A stretch of DNA of 64,000 nt from Bacillota bacterium (GTDB taxonomy: Bacteria > Bacillota > Clostridia > Lachnospirales > Lachnospiraceae): positions 8,625 through 72,624 of the forward strand of contig JAEZGY010000019.1 in the NCBI GenBank assembly GCA_023416695.1, given 5' to 3'. This document shows positions 16,929 through 25,468 of the stretch, piece by piece. Under the pieces are notes generated by a model. The model made no database searches, was not told where the DNA came from, and was given only the letters and a program-made list of their open reading frames with translations. Made by a program: the position numbers and the translations under genes. Positions within the stretch are counted from its first letter, which is position 1. Each line of letters begins with the position of its first letter.

Positions 16929-16967
16929 AAAGAGGCTGTAACACTCACTTAGTGTCACAGCCTCTTT
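16929..16967. terminator. bidirectional terminator between MATE and PadR-operon genes
   Basis: Stem AAGAGGCTGT plus ACACT / AGTGT plus ACAGCCTCTT with bulges, followed by T7 on the plus strand and with an A-rich left flank for the minus strand. It serves the convergent genes ending at 16915 and 16970. Confidence 0.88.
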
Positions 16968-16969
16968 TT

Positions 16970-17980
16970 TTATTTCTTTTTCGCAGTTTCAATTCCATTA
17001 ACAATAACCGCTACTACTCCGCAAAGTACCCCACCAATGGCATAGATTCCAGGAGCATAGTGCCATTTATTTTCCATAAAGCCAAGATACAAATAGATTG
17101 CAGTAGCAATTAACATGATAGCGCCACAAAAAGTTCCGGTTACGGTGTTAGATTTTCTTTCACTAGGAGTTCGTTGTGCTTCTGTAAGAAGCATGGTAAA
17201 GCTTCCAAAACGTACCCCAGAACGTACTAGAAGATAGACAGCTAGTGAGATTACTAGTAAGAACACCACAACTGGGTAGGAGCTTTCATTGGAAGCAAAA
17301 CCATATCCTCCAATTAGTATAATTGGAGAGATGACACACATAAGGACTCCAATAATTAGATTTCTTGTAAAGGATGGCTGGATTCGTGCTTTTTCAGACT
17401 CTAGAAAGGAAATGGTTTCTTTATCCAGCTTAACACCTTTTGTAATTGGTTCATATTTACTAAGGCTCATGCCACTACTGATAAATAGAGGTACTGCGAT
17501 TGCAATAAAGACAAATAAGAGTATAAGCCCAAAGATGTCATCTCCACCAACCTGTATGGCTGATGTAAAAATGTTATCTTCTGCAAGCTGTGAAAATAAG
17601 ATTAGCATAGATACCCCAATGATACAAAGCAAAACCCCAAGAGCAATGACTTTGGCTGCTTTTTGGTAAGCGGCAAGATATTCCTGTACTTCAATCAACG
17701 ACATTCTAAAAGTGTGATTGTCTGAGTTCTCAGCTTCTTGTGAGGTTTTCTCAAAAGCTGTCTTATTGGAGGTAAGGTTCATTTCTTCCAGTAGTTCATC
17801 GATGTTACCAAATTCCGATATCACGATGCCAATGGCCTCATGTTCGGACTTGCCATTTGCTTTCAATTCATTATATTTGTCTAACATGTTACTTAGAATC
17901 TCTTCCTTTGCCCTTATTATTTCGTCGGTTACAGGCAAGGCACGAAAAATATTCTCCACATAAGCTTTAATTGTTTCCAT
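16970..17980 (-). CDS. permease-prefix (HAAS) domain membrane protein, PadR partner
   Basis: 336 residues. The N-terminal ~70 residues form the helical permease-prefix/HAAS signalling domain (ALPVTDEIIRAKEEILSNML). A linker and six to seven hydrophobic segments follow from about residue 110 to the end. Such proteins are nearly always encoded right after a PadR regulator. Here the start overlaps the PadR stop (TAATG). The role is likely membrane-associated stress sensing or anti-regulator activity; no transport motif is seen. Confidence 0.82.
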   Translation of the reverse strand: METIKAYVENIFRALPVTDEIIRAKEEILSNMLDKYNELKANGKSEHEAIGIVISEFGNIDELLEEMNLTSNKTAFEKTSQEAENSDNHTFRMSLIEVQEYLAAYQKAAKVIALGVLLCIIGVSMLILFSQLAEDNIFTSAIQVGGDDIFGLILLFVFIAIAVPLFISSGMSLSKYEPITKGVKLDKETISFLESEKARIQPSFTRNLIIGVLMCVISPIILIGGYGFASNESSYPVVVFLLVISLAVYLLVRSGVRFGSFTMLLTEAQRTPSERKSNTVTGTFCGAIMLIATAIYLYLGFMENKWHYAPGIYAIGGVLCGVVAVIVNGIETAKKK

Positions 17981-18333
17981 TATTCCATCTCCCTAATAAA
18001 ATGATTGATTAACTGCTGTGTTATCTGCCATTCCAGGCATTTTTCCCTATAGTAGGTTCTTCCAGCTTCAGTTATCTGATAGTACGTCCTCCGTTTGCCC
18101 TGGGTCTCATCTCCATAGTAGGATTTGATGAGGCCGTTTTTTTCAAGTCGGTTAAATGCAGAGTACAAGGTAGTTTCTTTAATTGAGTAGGTATGCTCTG
18201 ATTGAAGCTGTAGCGTTTTGCCGATCTCGTACCCATAGGAGTCCTTTTCTAGCAGAGTGTATAAAATAAATACATCATTGTAGCCACGTAACACATCACT
18301 GCTAATGTTACAGGTGTTGCTCTGTTGTACCAC
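17980..18333 (-). CDS. PadR-family transcriptional regulator
   Basis: A 117-residue PadR winged-helix protein starting at GTG 18331-18333 with AAAGGAGGTG upstream. The core reads YNDVFILYTLLEKDSYGYEIGKTLQ, with wing residues in LEKNGLIKSYYG and GKRRTYYQITEAG. A C-terminal helix mediates dimerisation in the family. It probably represses its own operon, with the membrane gene at 16970. Three direct TACTAyGwC motifs just upstream (18367-18423) are candidate binding sites. Confidence 0.9.
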   Translation of the reverse strand: MVQQSNTCNISSDVLRGYNDVFILYTLLEKDSYGYEIGKTLQLQSEHTYSIKETTLYSAFNRLEKNGLIKSYYGDETQGKRRTYYQITEAGRTYYREKCLEWQITQQLINHFIREME

Positions 18334-18366
18334 ATGCCCACCTCCTTTAAAGGTTTCTTATTAATA

Positions 18367-18423
18367 TACTACGACAGATGTACTATGTCTGATGGAGTAA
18401 TTCTACCACCATTACTACGACAG
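18367..18423. promoter_or_regulatory. direct repeats upstream of padR, candidate operator
   Basis: TACTACGACAG occurs at 18367-18377 and 18413-18423, with a variant TACTATGTCTG at 18381-18391. The positions cover the region where the minus-strand padR promoter should lie. Function is inferred from placement only. Confidence 0.4.
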
Positions 18424-18561
18424 GTAAAGTAATTTTACATAAATATTCCAACTTTGTAGAAAATATACAAAAATGTATGGTTGTTATTGGCTATAATCAA
18501 CTAATACCCAAGGTTCCAAGTCCTAGAAACGAATAAACATAAGTTTTCATGGGGAATATTC

Positions 18562-18589
18562 TTGTAATCGTAAGTTTTTGTGATAAAAT
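18562..18589 (+). promoter_or_regulatory. possible asnS promoter
   Basis: TTGTAA (18562-18567), 16-bp spacer, TAAAAT (18584-18589). No T-box leader (antiterminator TGGN motif) was found between here and the start codon. The rest of 18424-18651 holds nothing I recognise. Confidence 0.4.
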
Positions 18590-18651
18590 ATGACTATCGG
18601 CTAAAACGGACTACCAGATAGAATAAATAAGTAGAAGTAAGGAGAAGTAAG

Positions 18652-20046
18652 ATGGAATTAGTAACTGTACGTGAGTTATACCGTGAAAAAGAAAAATATA
18701 TTGGCAAGAAGATATCAGTGGGTGGCTGGGTAAGAAGCAACCGTGATTCCAAAACCTTCGGTTTTGTTGTCATCAATGATGGAAGCTTTTTTGAGACACT
18801 TCAAATCGTATATAGTGAAGAAAAATGCAAGAACTTTAGTGAAATCGCTAAATTAAATATAGGCTCTGCCATCATTGTAACTGGAGAACTAGTAGCAACT
18901 CCAGAGGCAAAGCAGCCATTTGAGATTCAGGCAGAGGAAATCTTAGTAGAGGGTACTTCTACCTCAGACTACCCACTACAGAAGAAACGCCACTCCTTGG
19001 AGTATCTTCGTACCATTTCTCATTTACGTCCAAGAACAAACACCTTCCAAGCAGTATTCCGTGTGCGTTCTTTGATTGCTTACGCCATTCACCAATATTT
19101 CCAAGAGCGTAACTTCGTTTACGTGCACACTCCACTAATCACTGGAAGTGATTGCGAAGGTGCTGGGGAGATGTTCCGTGTAACAACCCTAGATCTTAAT
19201 AATGTTCCACGTACAGAGGATGGAAAGGTAGATACAAAACAAGACTTCTTTGGTAAGGAAACTAACCTTACTGTAAGTGGTCAGTTAAACGGTGAGACCT
19301 ATGCAATGGCATTTCGTAACATCTACACCTTCGGACCAACCTTTAGAGCAGAGAACTCTAACACTACTCGTCATGCAGCAGAGTTCTGGATGATTGAGCC
19401 AGAGATCGCATTTGCAGACTTAAAGGACGATATGATTCTCGCAGAAGGCATGATCAAATACATCATCAAATACGTATTAGAGAATGCTCCAGAAGAAATG
19501 AACTTCTTCAATTCTTTCGTAGACAAAGGGTTATTAGAACGTTTAAATCATGTTGCTAATGCAGAGTTCGGTCATGTAACCTATACAGAGGCCATTGAAA
19601 TCTTAGAGAAGCATAACGATAACTTTGAATATAAAGTAAGCTGGGGCTGTGATTTACAGACTGAGCATGAAAGATATTTAACAGAAGAAATCTTTAAGAA
19701 ACCTGTTTTCGTAACAGATTATCCAAAGGATATCAAAGCCTTCTACATGAAGATGAACGATGACAACAAGACCGTTGCCGCTATGGACTTACTTGTTCCT
19801 GGTATCGGCGAAATCATCGGAGGAAGCCAGAGAGAGGATGACTACGAGAAGCTTGCTGCTCGTATGAAAGAGCTTGGCTTAAAAGAAGAAGACTATGATT
19901 TCTACATGGATCTTCGTAAATACGGTTCCGTTCGTCATGCAGGCTTCGGCTTAGGCTTCGAACGTTGCGTTATGTACCTTACTGGTATGGGTAACATCCG
20001 TGATGTAATCCCATTCCCTAGAACAGTAAATAACTGCGAATTATAA
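18652..20046 (+). CDS. asnS: asparaginyl-tRNA synthetase
   Basis: 464 residues, class IIb synthetase. The N-terminal OB-fold anticodon-binding domain (about 1-110) carries VGGWVRSNRDSKTFGFVVINDG. The catalytic core shows motif 2 FRAENSNTTRHAAEFWMIEPE and motif 3 GFGLGFERCVMYLTGMGNIRD. The ending RDVIPFPRTVNNCEL is typical of AsnRS rather than AspRS. It charges tRNA-Asn. AAGGAGAAG precedes the ATG. Single-gene unit with its own terminator. Confidence 0.96.
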   Translation: MELVTVRELYREKEKYIGKKISVGGWVRSNRDSKTFGFVVINDGSFFETLQIVYSEEKCKNFSEIAKLNIGSAIIVTGELVATPEAKQPFEIQAEEILVEGTSTSDYPLQKKRHSLEYLRTISHLRPRTNTFQAVFRVRSLIAYAIHQYFQERNFVYVHTPLITGSDCEGAGEMFRVTTLDLNNVPRTEDGKVDTKQDFFGKETNLTVSGQLNGETYAMAFRNIYTFGPTFRAENSNTTRHAAEFWMIEPEIAFADLKDDMILAEGMIKYIIKYVLENAPEEMNFFNSFVDKGLLERLNHVANAEFGHVTYTEAIEILEKHNDNFEYKVSWGCDLQTEHERYLTEEIFKKPVFVTDYPKDIKAFYMKMNDDNKTVAAMDLLVPGIGEIIGGSQREDDYEKLAARMKELGLKEEDYDFYMDLRKYGSVRHAGFGLGFERCVMYLTGMGNIRDVIPFPRTVNNCEL

Positions 20047-20060
20047 TTAATAGATAGAGA

Positions 20061-20090
20061 AAGAGGCTGTCGCATTGCGACAGCCTCTTT
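20061..20090 (+). terminator. terminator of asnS
   Basis: Perfect 13-bp stem AAGAGGCTGTCGC / GCGACAGCCTCTT with a 3-nt ATT loop and a short T tail. Confidence 0.9.
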
Positions 20091-20100
20091 GGCTTATGTA

Positions 20101-20460
20101 GGCAGCTCTAGCCAAACCCATAAAAGGCAAGCTTGCGCATGAAATGAGCAGCGTAGTGGTACGTAAGGCCTGATGGTGAGAGGATGGTTTCCTTTAAAAA
20201 TTACAGAGAATCATTTGATGAAGTGTCCTGTGTGTAGGACACGCTCCGCTATAAGGCGATATGAGTCAAAAGTCTGGCAAAGAGATGCCGACTTTTGCCC
20301 TCTATCGCCTTATTTGCAATGCAAGCATTGCAGTCCTACACAAGGACTTGTAGACTTATTTCCTGAAATTTTTAATGGCTAGTACAGATTAAACGCCATG
20401 ACCAGGCCTAAGTACCAACGTGCTCATACAGCCTTTTCTGGGTTTACTAATCGCTGCCTA
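20101..20460 (-). repeat. structured dispersed repeat, copy B (inverted orientation)
   Basis: A 360-bp element reading opposite to copies A and C. The outer arms start GGCAGC...AAACCCATAAAAGGC and end with the complementary GCCTTTTCTGGGTTT...GCTGCC. The inner stem pairs GTCCTGTGTGTAGGAC (20225-20240) with AGTCCTACACAAGGAC (20332-20347) almost fully. It keeps the GCAATG-CAAG-CATTGC hairpin and a central stem AAAAGTC..GGCA / TGCC..ACTTTT. Its arm sequence AAACCCA replaces AAGTCCC of copy C on both sides. A 69-codon frame inside it is not credible. Confidence 0.8.
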
Positions 20461-20618
20461 TTCATAGTCTGGCAAAGTTGTAGTTTTAATTTAAATTGAA
20501 AAATGGGAAAGTAGATTAAATATAAATTGTGGGATTTTATTACTTATTGTAATATGTAGATAAGTAAGAAAGGATTTTGTTATGATGCGATAATAACAAA
20601 AGCAGAGAGGGGTGTTTT

Positions 20619-20867
20619 ATGAGAAAAGAATATAAAATAGCGTTAAAAGCATTGGCATACACTGTAGTAGCTGTTGTAGTTACTATCTGGGGATTATTTA
20701 GTGTGTTCATGGAGATATTTAATGGAGATACTCCAGAAGCAGAAAGTATGTATATGATTCTAGCATTCTTTATTATGACATTGTTTACTATCATAATTTG
20801 CACTTTAACGATTCTAGATAAACTAGAGGATAAAGACAAGAAAGACTCTGCTGCGTCCAATGTATAG
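20619..20867 (+). CDS. small two-helix membrane protein between repeats
   Basis: 82 residues with two hydrophobic segments (about 11-32 and 44-65), a short acidic loop (FNGDTPEAES) and a charged C-terminal tail (DKLEDKDKKDS). A GAGAGGGGTG ribosome site precedes the ATG. I recognise no family. It lies between two oppositely oriented copies of the structured repeat (20101-20460, 20914-21311), with no other gene in the interval, so it may be carried by or simply isolated between them. Confidence 0.65.
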   Translation: MRKEYKIALKALAYTVVAVVVTIWGLFSVFMEIFNGDTPEAESMYMILAFFIMTLFTIIICTLTILDKLEDKDKKDSAASNV

Positions 20868-20913
20868 CATACTAACATATCCCAACCTCTTCCACTTAGC
20901 CATTTATTCTAAA

Positions 20914-21311
20914 GGTGGCGAATAGCAAGTCCCATGGAAGGCTGTATGAGCACGTTGGTACTTAGGCCTGGTTATGGCGTACATAAACTCCCTATCTTTA
21001 AAATTACAGCAGCCAAAGTAGGAAAGTCTTTGCGTAGGATTGCAATGCTTGCATTGCAGATAAGATAATGAGAGGCAAAATGGTCACATCCCTTTGTGAA
21101 CCATTTTGCCTCTTGTTATCTTATAGCGAAGCGTATCCTACGCATAGGGAAGTAGCGTATCCTACGCATTTATATTTGTTATACCAAACCCATCCTTTCA
21201 TTCCCCTGTAATTTTAAAGCCAACCAACCCCATCGCCATCAGGCCTTACGTACCACTACGCTGCTCATTTCATGCGCAAGCTTGCCTTCCATGGGACTTG
21301 CTTGAGCCACC
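20914..21311 (+). repeat. structured dispersed repeat, copy C
   Basis: A 398-bp element, same orientation as copy A. The outer arms carry a perfect 16-bp pair AAGTCCCATGGAAGGC / GCCTTCCATGGGACTT flanked by GGTGGC / GCCACC. The second stem pairs GAGCACGTTGGTAC with the TACCACTACGCTGCTC side imperfectly. The inner stem is TGCGTAGGAT / ATCCTACGCA (21031-21040, 21135-21144), and the central stem GAGAGGCAAAATGGT / ACCATTTTGCCTCT is capped by TCACA / TGTGA. The segment GCGTATCCTACGCAT is repeated at 21155-21169. It ends 12 bp before the araC-gene terminator. Confidence 0.82.
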
Positions 21312-21322
21312 GCCACAGTCCA

Positions 21323-21358
21323 AAAGGGACCATCCTCCGCTAGGAGGAATGGTCCCTT
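21323..21358 (-). terminator. terminator of the AraC-family gene
   Basis: Read on the minus strand: AAGGGACCAT plus CCTCC stem with one bulge, short loop, then TTTTGG. The stem overlaps the stop codon at 21357-21359. Confidence 0.85.
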
Positions 21359-22364
21359 AACCAGAAGAATGGTCCCTTTTCCTGTATTCCAAAGGTGTTT
21401 CTCCATAATACTGTTTAAACATGCGAATAAAGTTACTAGGCTTTGAATAGCCCACTGCTTCTGCAATCTGGTGCACATTCTCATTGGTAGTACATAGCTG
21501 TACGGTGGCAGCAGACATCCGTAAAGTGGTAATATAAGTTCCTATGGTCATGTGATACTGATGTAAAAATCCAGCTTTTAGCTTCTGTGAATTAAGGAAT
21601 ACCATTTTACTTAAGGCCTCTATGGTGGGAGGAGAGATATATTGCTTAGTTAGTATATTGTGGGCGTCTCTAATACTAGCTAGATCTGAGTGACTTAGAG
21701 AAATGGTTCGGCTGCCCACAGTTACCTTCACCCGTTCGCTTTGATTGTAGAAGGTCGTTCCTTTTTTGTGATAAATCTCATTATATAGAATGCCAATAAA
21801 CTCGATTATTTTGCTCTCTAGATAGATTGTATTTAAGTTTCCCTCTAGGGCAAGAGCTTGTAGCTGTTGTAGAGCTTTGGTCATTTCATTGGAGAGATAG
21901 TGGTAGGTGTGATTTGCCTCTATTTCTGAGAAATCAAAGGGCTTTCCCGTAATAGCTTCCACCACCTGATTAAAATAATCTCCATAGATGGTGACCTCTG
22001 CTCCATGAAAATGCTCTCCCTTTTTCCAAGCTTGTTTTCCAGCAATGTGCTCCTCCATAACAAAGAAGGAGGAAGGGGAAAAGGAGCTTATTTCTTTATT
22101 TTCTAGTTTGTAGGTAGTAGTGCCTGTATATACGATTCCAAAACGTATCAGTCTAGTGGAATTGGAGAAAGAGAGCTTAAAGTCATGGGGGATTGTGTAG
22201 TCTCCGATACCGAACTCATAGCAATTTTTACGAAAGTAATAATGATAGTTGTCGCCAAAGTCATTTTTGTAATAATGGTAGTGTTTCTGCACAGCCGTAT
22301 TTTGTAGGGCGATTTTTTCTAATACATACTCCCGAAACTCATGATGATTGTTTACCTTCTTCAT
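21357..22364 (-). CDS. AraC-family regulator of iron/siderophore uptake
   Basis: 335 residues. The first ~220 form a ligand-sensing region without a recognisable cupin motif, resembling PchR/YbtA-type regulators. The C-terminal ~100 residues are two AraC helix-turn-helix units (IEALSKMVFLNSQKLKAGFLHQYHMTIGTYI, then HQIAEAVGYSKPSNFIRMFKQYYGETPLEYRK). It is divergent from the iron ABC operon with a 138-bp intergenic region, the classical layout for a siderophore-responsive activator. The ligand is unknown. The first AUG follows GGGTGAGAAG. Confidence 0.88.
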   Translation of the reverse strand: MKKVNNHHEFREYVLEKIALQNTAVQKHYHYYKNDFGDNYHYYFRKNCYEFGIGDYTIPHDFKLSFSNSTRLIRFGIVYTGTTTYKLENKEISSFSPSSFFVMEEHIAGKQAWKKGEHFHGAEVTIYGDYFNQVVEAITGKPFDFSEIEANHTYHYLSNEMTKALQQLQALALEGNLNTIYLESKIIEFIGILYNEIYHKKGTTFYNQSERVKVTVGSRTISLSHSDLASIRDAHNILTKQYISPPTIEALSKMVFLNSQKLKAGFLHQYHMTIGTYITTLRMSAATVQLCTTNENVHQIAEAVGYSKPSNFIRMFKQYYGETPLEYRKRDHSSG

Positions 22365-22424
22365 CTTCTCACCCTTTCAAAATAATCAAATTAGATGTAA
22401 TTATTATGAAATAAGATGCATCTA

Positions 22425-22476
22425 TTGTCAAGGTTAGTTGTAACTAATATAATAAAGCAAGTTAGATAGAGCTAAC
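22425..22476 (+). promoter_or_regulatory. iron operon promoter with operators in the spacer and downstream
   Basis: TTGTCA (22425-22430), 17-bp spacer, TATAAT (22448-22453). The spacer holds the palindrome TTAGTTGTAACTAA (22434-22447), and 22461-22476 reads GTTAGATAGAGCTAAC, a second inverted repeat. GTTAG recurs at 22481-22485. The half-site resembles DtxR/IdeR boxes, so metal-dependent repression is likely; AraC binding is an alternative. Confidence 0.7.
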
Positions 22477-22502
22477 GCAAGTTAGAAATGGAGGAAACAA
22501 TA

Positions 22503-23456
22503 ATGTTCAATATAAAGAAATTATTTACTATTATGGCAATTTCCACAATGGCTTTCGCTTTAGTGGGCTGTGGAAGTAGTGAAAAGAAAGAAGAAGAAAA
22601 AGCACCAGAGATGGTTACTGTAACCGATGCAAGAGGAGAAGTTCAGATTCCAGCGGAGCCTAAGAGAATTGTTGATATTAGTGGTAACAGTGATATCTTA
22701 TCTATTTTAGGATACTCTGTAGTAGGTACAGCTAACTCTGATGCTTATGATTATACCAAGTTCCCAACCTATTTAGAGGAAACTTTAAAAGGGGCAACCA
22801 TTCTTGGTTATAGCATGCAAAATGAAATGGATGTAGAAGCCATTTTAGCATTAGATCCAGATTTAATCGTTATCTCTTCTGTACAAGAAGGCATGTATAA
22901 ACAGTTACAAGAAGTAGCGCCAACAGTGATGATTGAATTAGCACAAATCGACTGGACAGATGACTTAATGGAAGTGGCAAACATCTTCGGAAAGACAAAA
23001 GAAGCAGAAGCATGGCTTTCTTCCTATAGAGAAGCAGCAAAGAAAGCAGGAGATGAGTTAAAGAGCACTTACGGGGAAGACACTTCTTACTTAGCGTTCT
23101 TAGCTAGTGGCGGTAGTATTTTCGTATTTGATGCAGCAGGAACAGGAAGTATCTTATATGAAGATATGGGTCTTAAGAAACCAGAAGGTATGCCAGAACA
23201 GTCTGACATTAGCTTACCAGTAGTAGCTTACGAAGGATTAGCAGCCATTGATGCAGATTATATCTTTGCCATTGGTACCGATGAAGATCTAAAGGCTCTT
23301 ACAGAAAGCAGTATCTGGAAGACCATTCCTGCAGTAAAAGAAGGAAAGGTAGTAGAGCTTCCAGCAAGTCCATACTTTAATATGGGTTACAGCTCTATTG
23401 GTAGAGAGTTGTTTGTTGGTGAAGTAGCAAGTCTTATGGAGTCAATGAATGAGTAA
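22503..23456 (+). CDS. iron-siderophore ABC substrate-binding lipoprotein
   Basis: 317 residues from ATG 22503; the ATG at 22488 overlaps the GGAGG ribosome site. A signal peptide ends in lipobox LVGC, followed by an acidic/Lys linker. Class III (FhuD/BtuF-like) binding fold: VTVTDARGEVQIPAEPKRIVDIS at the start, DPDLIVISS in lobe 1 and the long helix joining lobes. It binds a ferric siderophore or heme-like ligand outside the cell. It overlaps the permease gene by 8 bp. Confidence 0.92.
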   Translation: MFNIKKLFTIMAISTMAFALVGCGSSEKKEEEKAPEMVTVTDARGEVQIPAEPKRIVDISGNSDILSILGYSVVGTANSDAYDYTKFPTYLEETLKGATILGYSMQNEMDVEAILALDPDLIVISSVQEGMYKQLQEVAPTVMIELAQIDWTDDLMEVANIFGKTKEAEAWLSSYREAAKKAGDELKSTYGEDTSYLAFLASGGSIFVFDAAGTGSILYEDMGLKKPEGMPEQSDISLPVVAYEGLAAIDADYIFAIGTDEDLKALTESSIWKTIPAVKEGKVVELPASPYFNMGYSSIGRELFVGEVASLMESMNE

Positions 23457-24447
23457 TCATAGAGCGAAATATAAAATAGTGATAGTAACAATTTTAGGCG
23501 TATTAACTGTAGCAGCGGGATTCCTCGCTGCTATATGCATTGGTGCCAAAGAGATTAGTTTGGATGTTATTTGGGATAGCCTAGTTCATTATAAGGAAGA
23601 AAATATTGACATGCTGTTGATTCGAGATTCCAGAATGCCAAGAGCAGTAGCATCCATTCTTATTGGTGGGATGCTTTCCTTAACAGGTGCGACCATGCAG
23701 GGAATTACGAGAAATCCTATTGCGGATCCAACGGTACTTGGAATGTCTCAAGGGGCTACCTTTGCTGTAGCATTATCCATTGTTACCTTTAAAATAGCAG
23801 GAAGTGGCTCTGTAGTGGCTGCCATGGTGGGTGCTATTGTTAGTGGTGCCTTTGTGCTACTGATTAGCATGCGTAGTGCTAGGACCATGAATGTGTCTAA
23901 GTTATTATTAGCTGGAACGGCGGCCAGTACCTTTTTACTGTCCCTTGCCTCTACTGTAGCAATACTAGGAAACCGTTCTCAGGAATTGGCCTTTTGGATT
24001 GCTGGTGGTCTTGGAAACACCAACTGGAGTGACATAAAGATTCTTCTGCTTTATGGGGGAATTGCAAGCCTATTGCTCTTCCTTCTTGCGGGGAGGATTA
24101 ATATCCTTAACCTGGGAGAGGATATGGCAATTGGACTAGGAATTCATCCAGCAAGGCTTCGACTCCTTGCCATTGTACTAATCATTCCTATCTGTGCAGC
24201 TTGTGTTAGTGTTTCTGGAAATATTGTATTTGTGGGATTGATAATTCCTCACATTATAAGAAGGTTAGTAGGCTCCGATTATCGTAAGATTTTACCCTTA
24301 TCCTTTTTATTCGGGGCAGCACTTTTGGTGTGGGCAGACATTTTGGCTAAAATGATCAATGCTCCATATGAAACGCCTATTGGGTTATTTACCTCCCTAC
24401 TTGGAGTACCATTTTTCCTATGGTTAGTTAGAAAGGAGAGAGGATAG
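23449..24447 (+). CDS. FecCD-type iron ABC permease 1
   Basis: 332 residues with about nine to ten transmembrane segments. FecCD hallmarks are DSRMPRAVASILIGGMLSLTGATMQG near residues 60-85 and the cytoplasmic coupling helix region GLIIPHIIRRLVGSDYRKILPLS. The start ATG lies within the end of the binding-protein gene. It forms a heterodimer with the next permease. Confidence 0.93.
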   Translation: MSNHRAKYKIVIVTILGVLTVAAGFLAAICIGAKEISLDVIWDSLVHYKEENIDMLLIRDSRMPRAVASILIGGMLSLTGATMQGITRNPIADPTVLGMSQGATFAVALSIVTFKIAGSGSVVAAMVGAIVSGAFVLLISMRSARTMNVSKLLLAGTAASTFLLSLASTVAILGNRSQELAFWIAGGLGNTNWSDIKILLLYGGIASLLLFLLAGRINILNLGEDMAIGLGIHPARLRLLAIVLIIPICAACVSVSGNIVFVGLIIPHIIRRLVGSDYRKILPLSFLFGAALLVWADILAKMINAPYETPIGLFTSLLGVPFFLWLVRKERG

Positions 24448-25457
24448 TGATAGCGAAAAAGAAAATCATTCTGATCTTTACCATTGCCATAACACTGATG
24501 ATGGCTGCATGTATCATTGCAATTATGTGGGGTAGCTATAGCATTTCCTTTGATAGAATTCTTCAGACCTTTATGGGATATGGAACAAAAGCAGAGAATC
24601 TAGCCATTTTAAAAATTCGCCTTCCACGTATGGTGATTGCCTTATTGGTGGGATTAGCACTATCTGCTTCTGGCTGTATCCTACAGACGGTGACTAAGAA
24701 CCCATTGGCTGAGCCAGGAATGATTGGTATGAATGCAGGAGCAGCCTTAGCTGTGGTTGGGTTCTTATCCTTTCAAAAAAGTGTTTATTATGACGTGCTT
24801 ACTATAAATAATGTACTGTTTATGCCTTTGGTAGCGATGATTGGTGGGGTATTAGCCAGTGTACTCATCTTTTCTATTTCCTATCGCAGAGGAATCACAC
24901 CAGTTCGACTCATATTAGTTGGAATTGGAGTGAATGCGGGAATCAATGCTATCATTTCCTACTACATGTTAACTAGTTCAAAGGGTGATTATAATCAAGT
25001 GCTCACCTGGACCAACGGAAGTCTGTGGGGAAGCAGTTGGATGTATGTAAAGCTAGTGGCACCTGTAATTTTAATACTACTTGTAATCTTGTACTTTAGA
25101 AGTAGAGTACTAGATGCCTTACAGTTAGGGGATGAAATGGCAACTGGCCTAGGTATTCAGACGAAAAAAGAGAGCATAGTTTTCTTCTTCCTAGCAGCCG
25201 TTTTAGCGGCAGTGGCCACGGCAGTAGCTGGAAATATTGCATTTCTTGGTCTGTTAGGACCACAGCTAGCAAAACGTATCGTTGGTGGTAGACATAGGTT
25301 TATGATTCCCCTGGGTGGACTGATTAGTGCGACTATACTAATACTTGCAGATACAGCTTCAAGAAATCTATTCTCACCCATGGAGCTTCCGGTGGGAATT
25401 ACTGTTTCAGTTATTGGGGTGCCATACTTCATTTATCTATTAATCAAAGAAAAATAG
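24447..25457 (+). CDS. FecCD-type iron ABC permease 2
   Basis: 336 residues, GTG start at 24447 overlapping the previous TAG by 1 bp, with GGAGAGAGG upstream. About ten transmembrane segments; motifs KIRLPRMVIALLVGLALSASGCILQ and GLLGPQLAKRIVGGRHRFMIPL match the FecCD family. It is the second half of the permease heterodimer of the ferric-siderophore importer. Confidence 0.93.
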   Translation: MIAKKKIILIFTIAITLMMAACIIAIMWGSYSISFDRILQTFMGYGTKAENLAILKIRLPRMVIALLVGLALSASGCILQTVTKNPLAEPGMIGMNAGAALAVVGFLSFQKSVYYDVLTINNVLFMPLVAMIGGVLASVLIFSISYRRGITPVRLILVGIGVNAGINAIISYYMLTSSKGDYNQVLTWTNGSLWGSSWMYVKLVAPVILILLVILYFRSRVLDALQLGDEMATGLGIQTKKESIVFFFLAAVLAAVATAVAGNIAFLGLLGPQLAKRIVGGRHRFMIPLGGLISATILILADTASRNLFSPMELPVGITVSVIGVPYFIYLLIKEK

Positions 25458-25468
25458 GAGGAACCGTT

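Noticed and set aside
18424..18651. Possible T-box leader before asnS
   Set aside because: No conserved T-box bulge sequence or antiterminator/terminator pair was found.
20173..20382. 69-codon frame with paired cysteines in repeat copy B
   Set aside because: Lies wholly in the inverted-repeat element and is not conserved in copies A, C or D.
13508..21311. Insertion sequences or CRISPR arrays
   Set aside because: No transposase frame and no regular spacer pattern; the repeats are foldback elements without short direct-repeat arrays.
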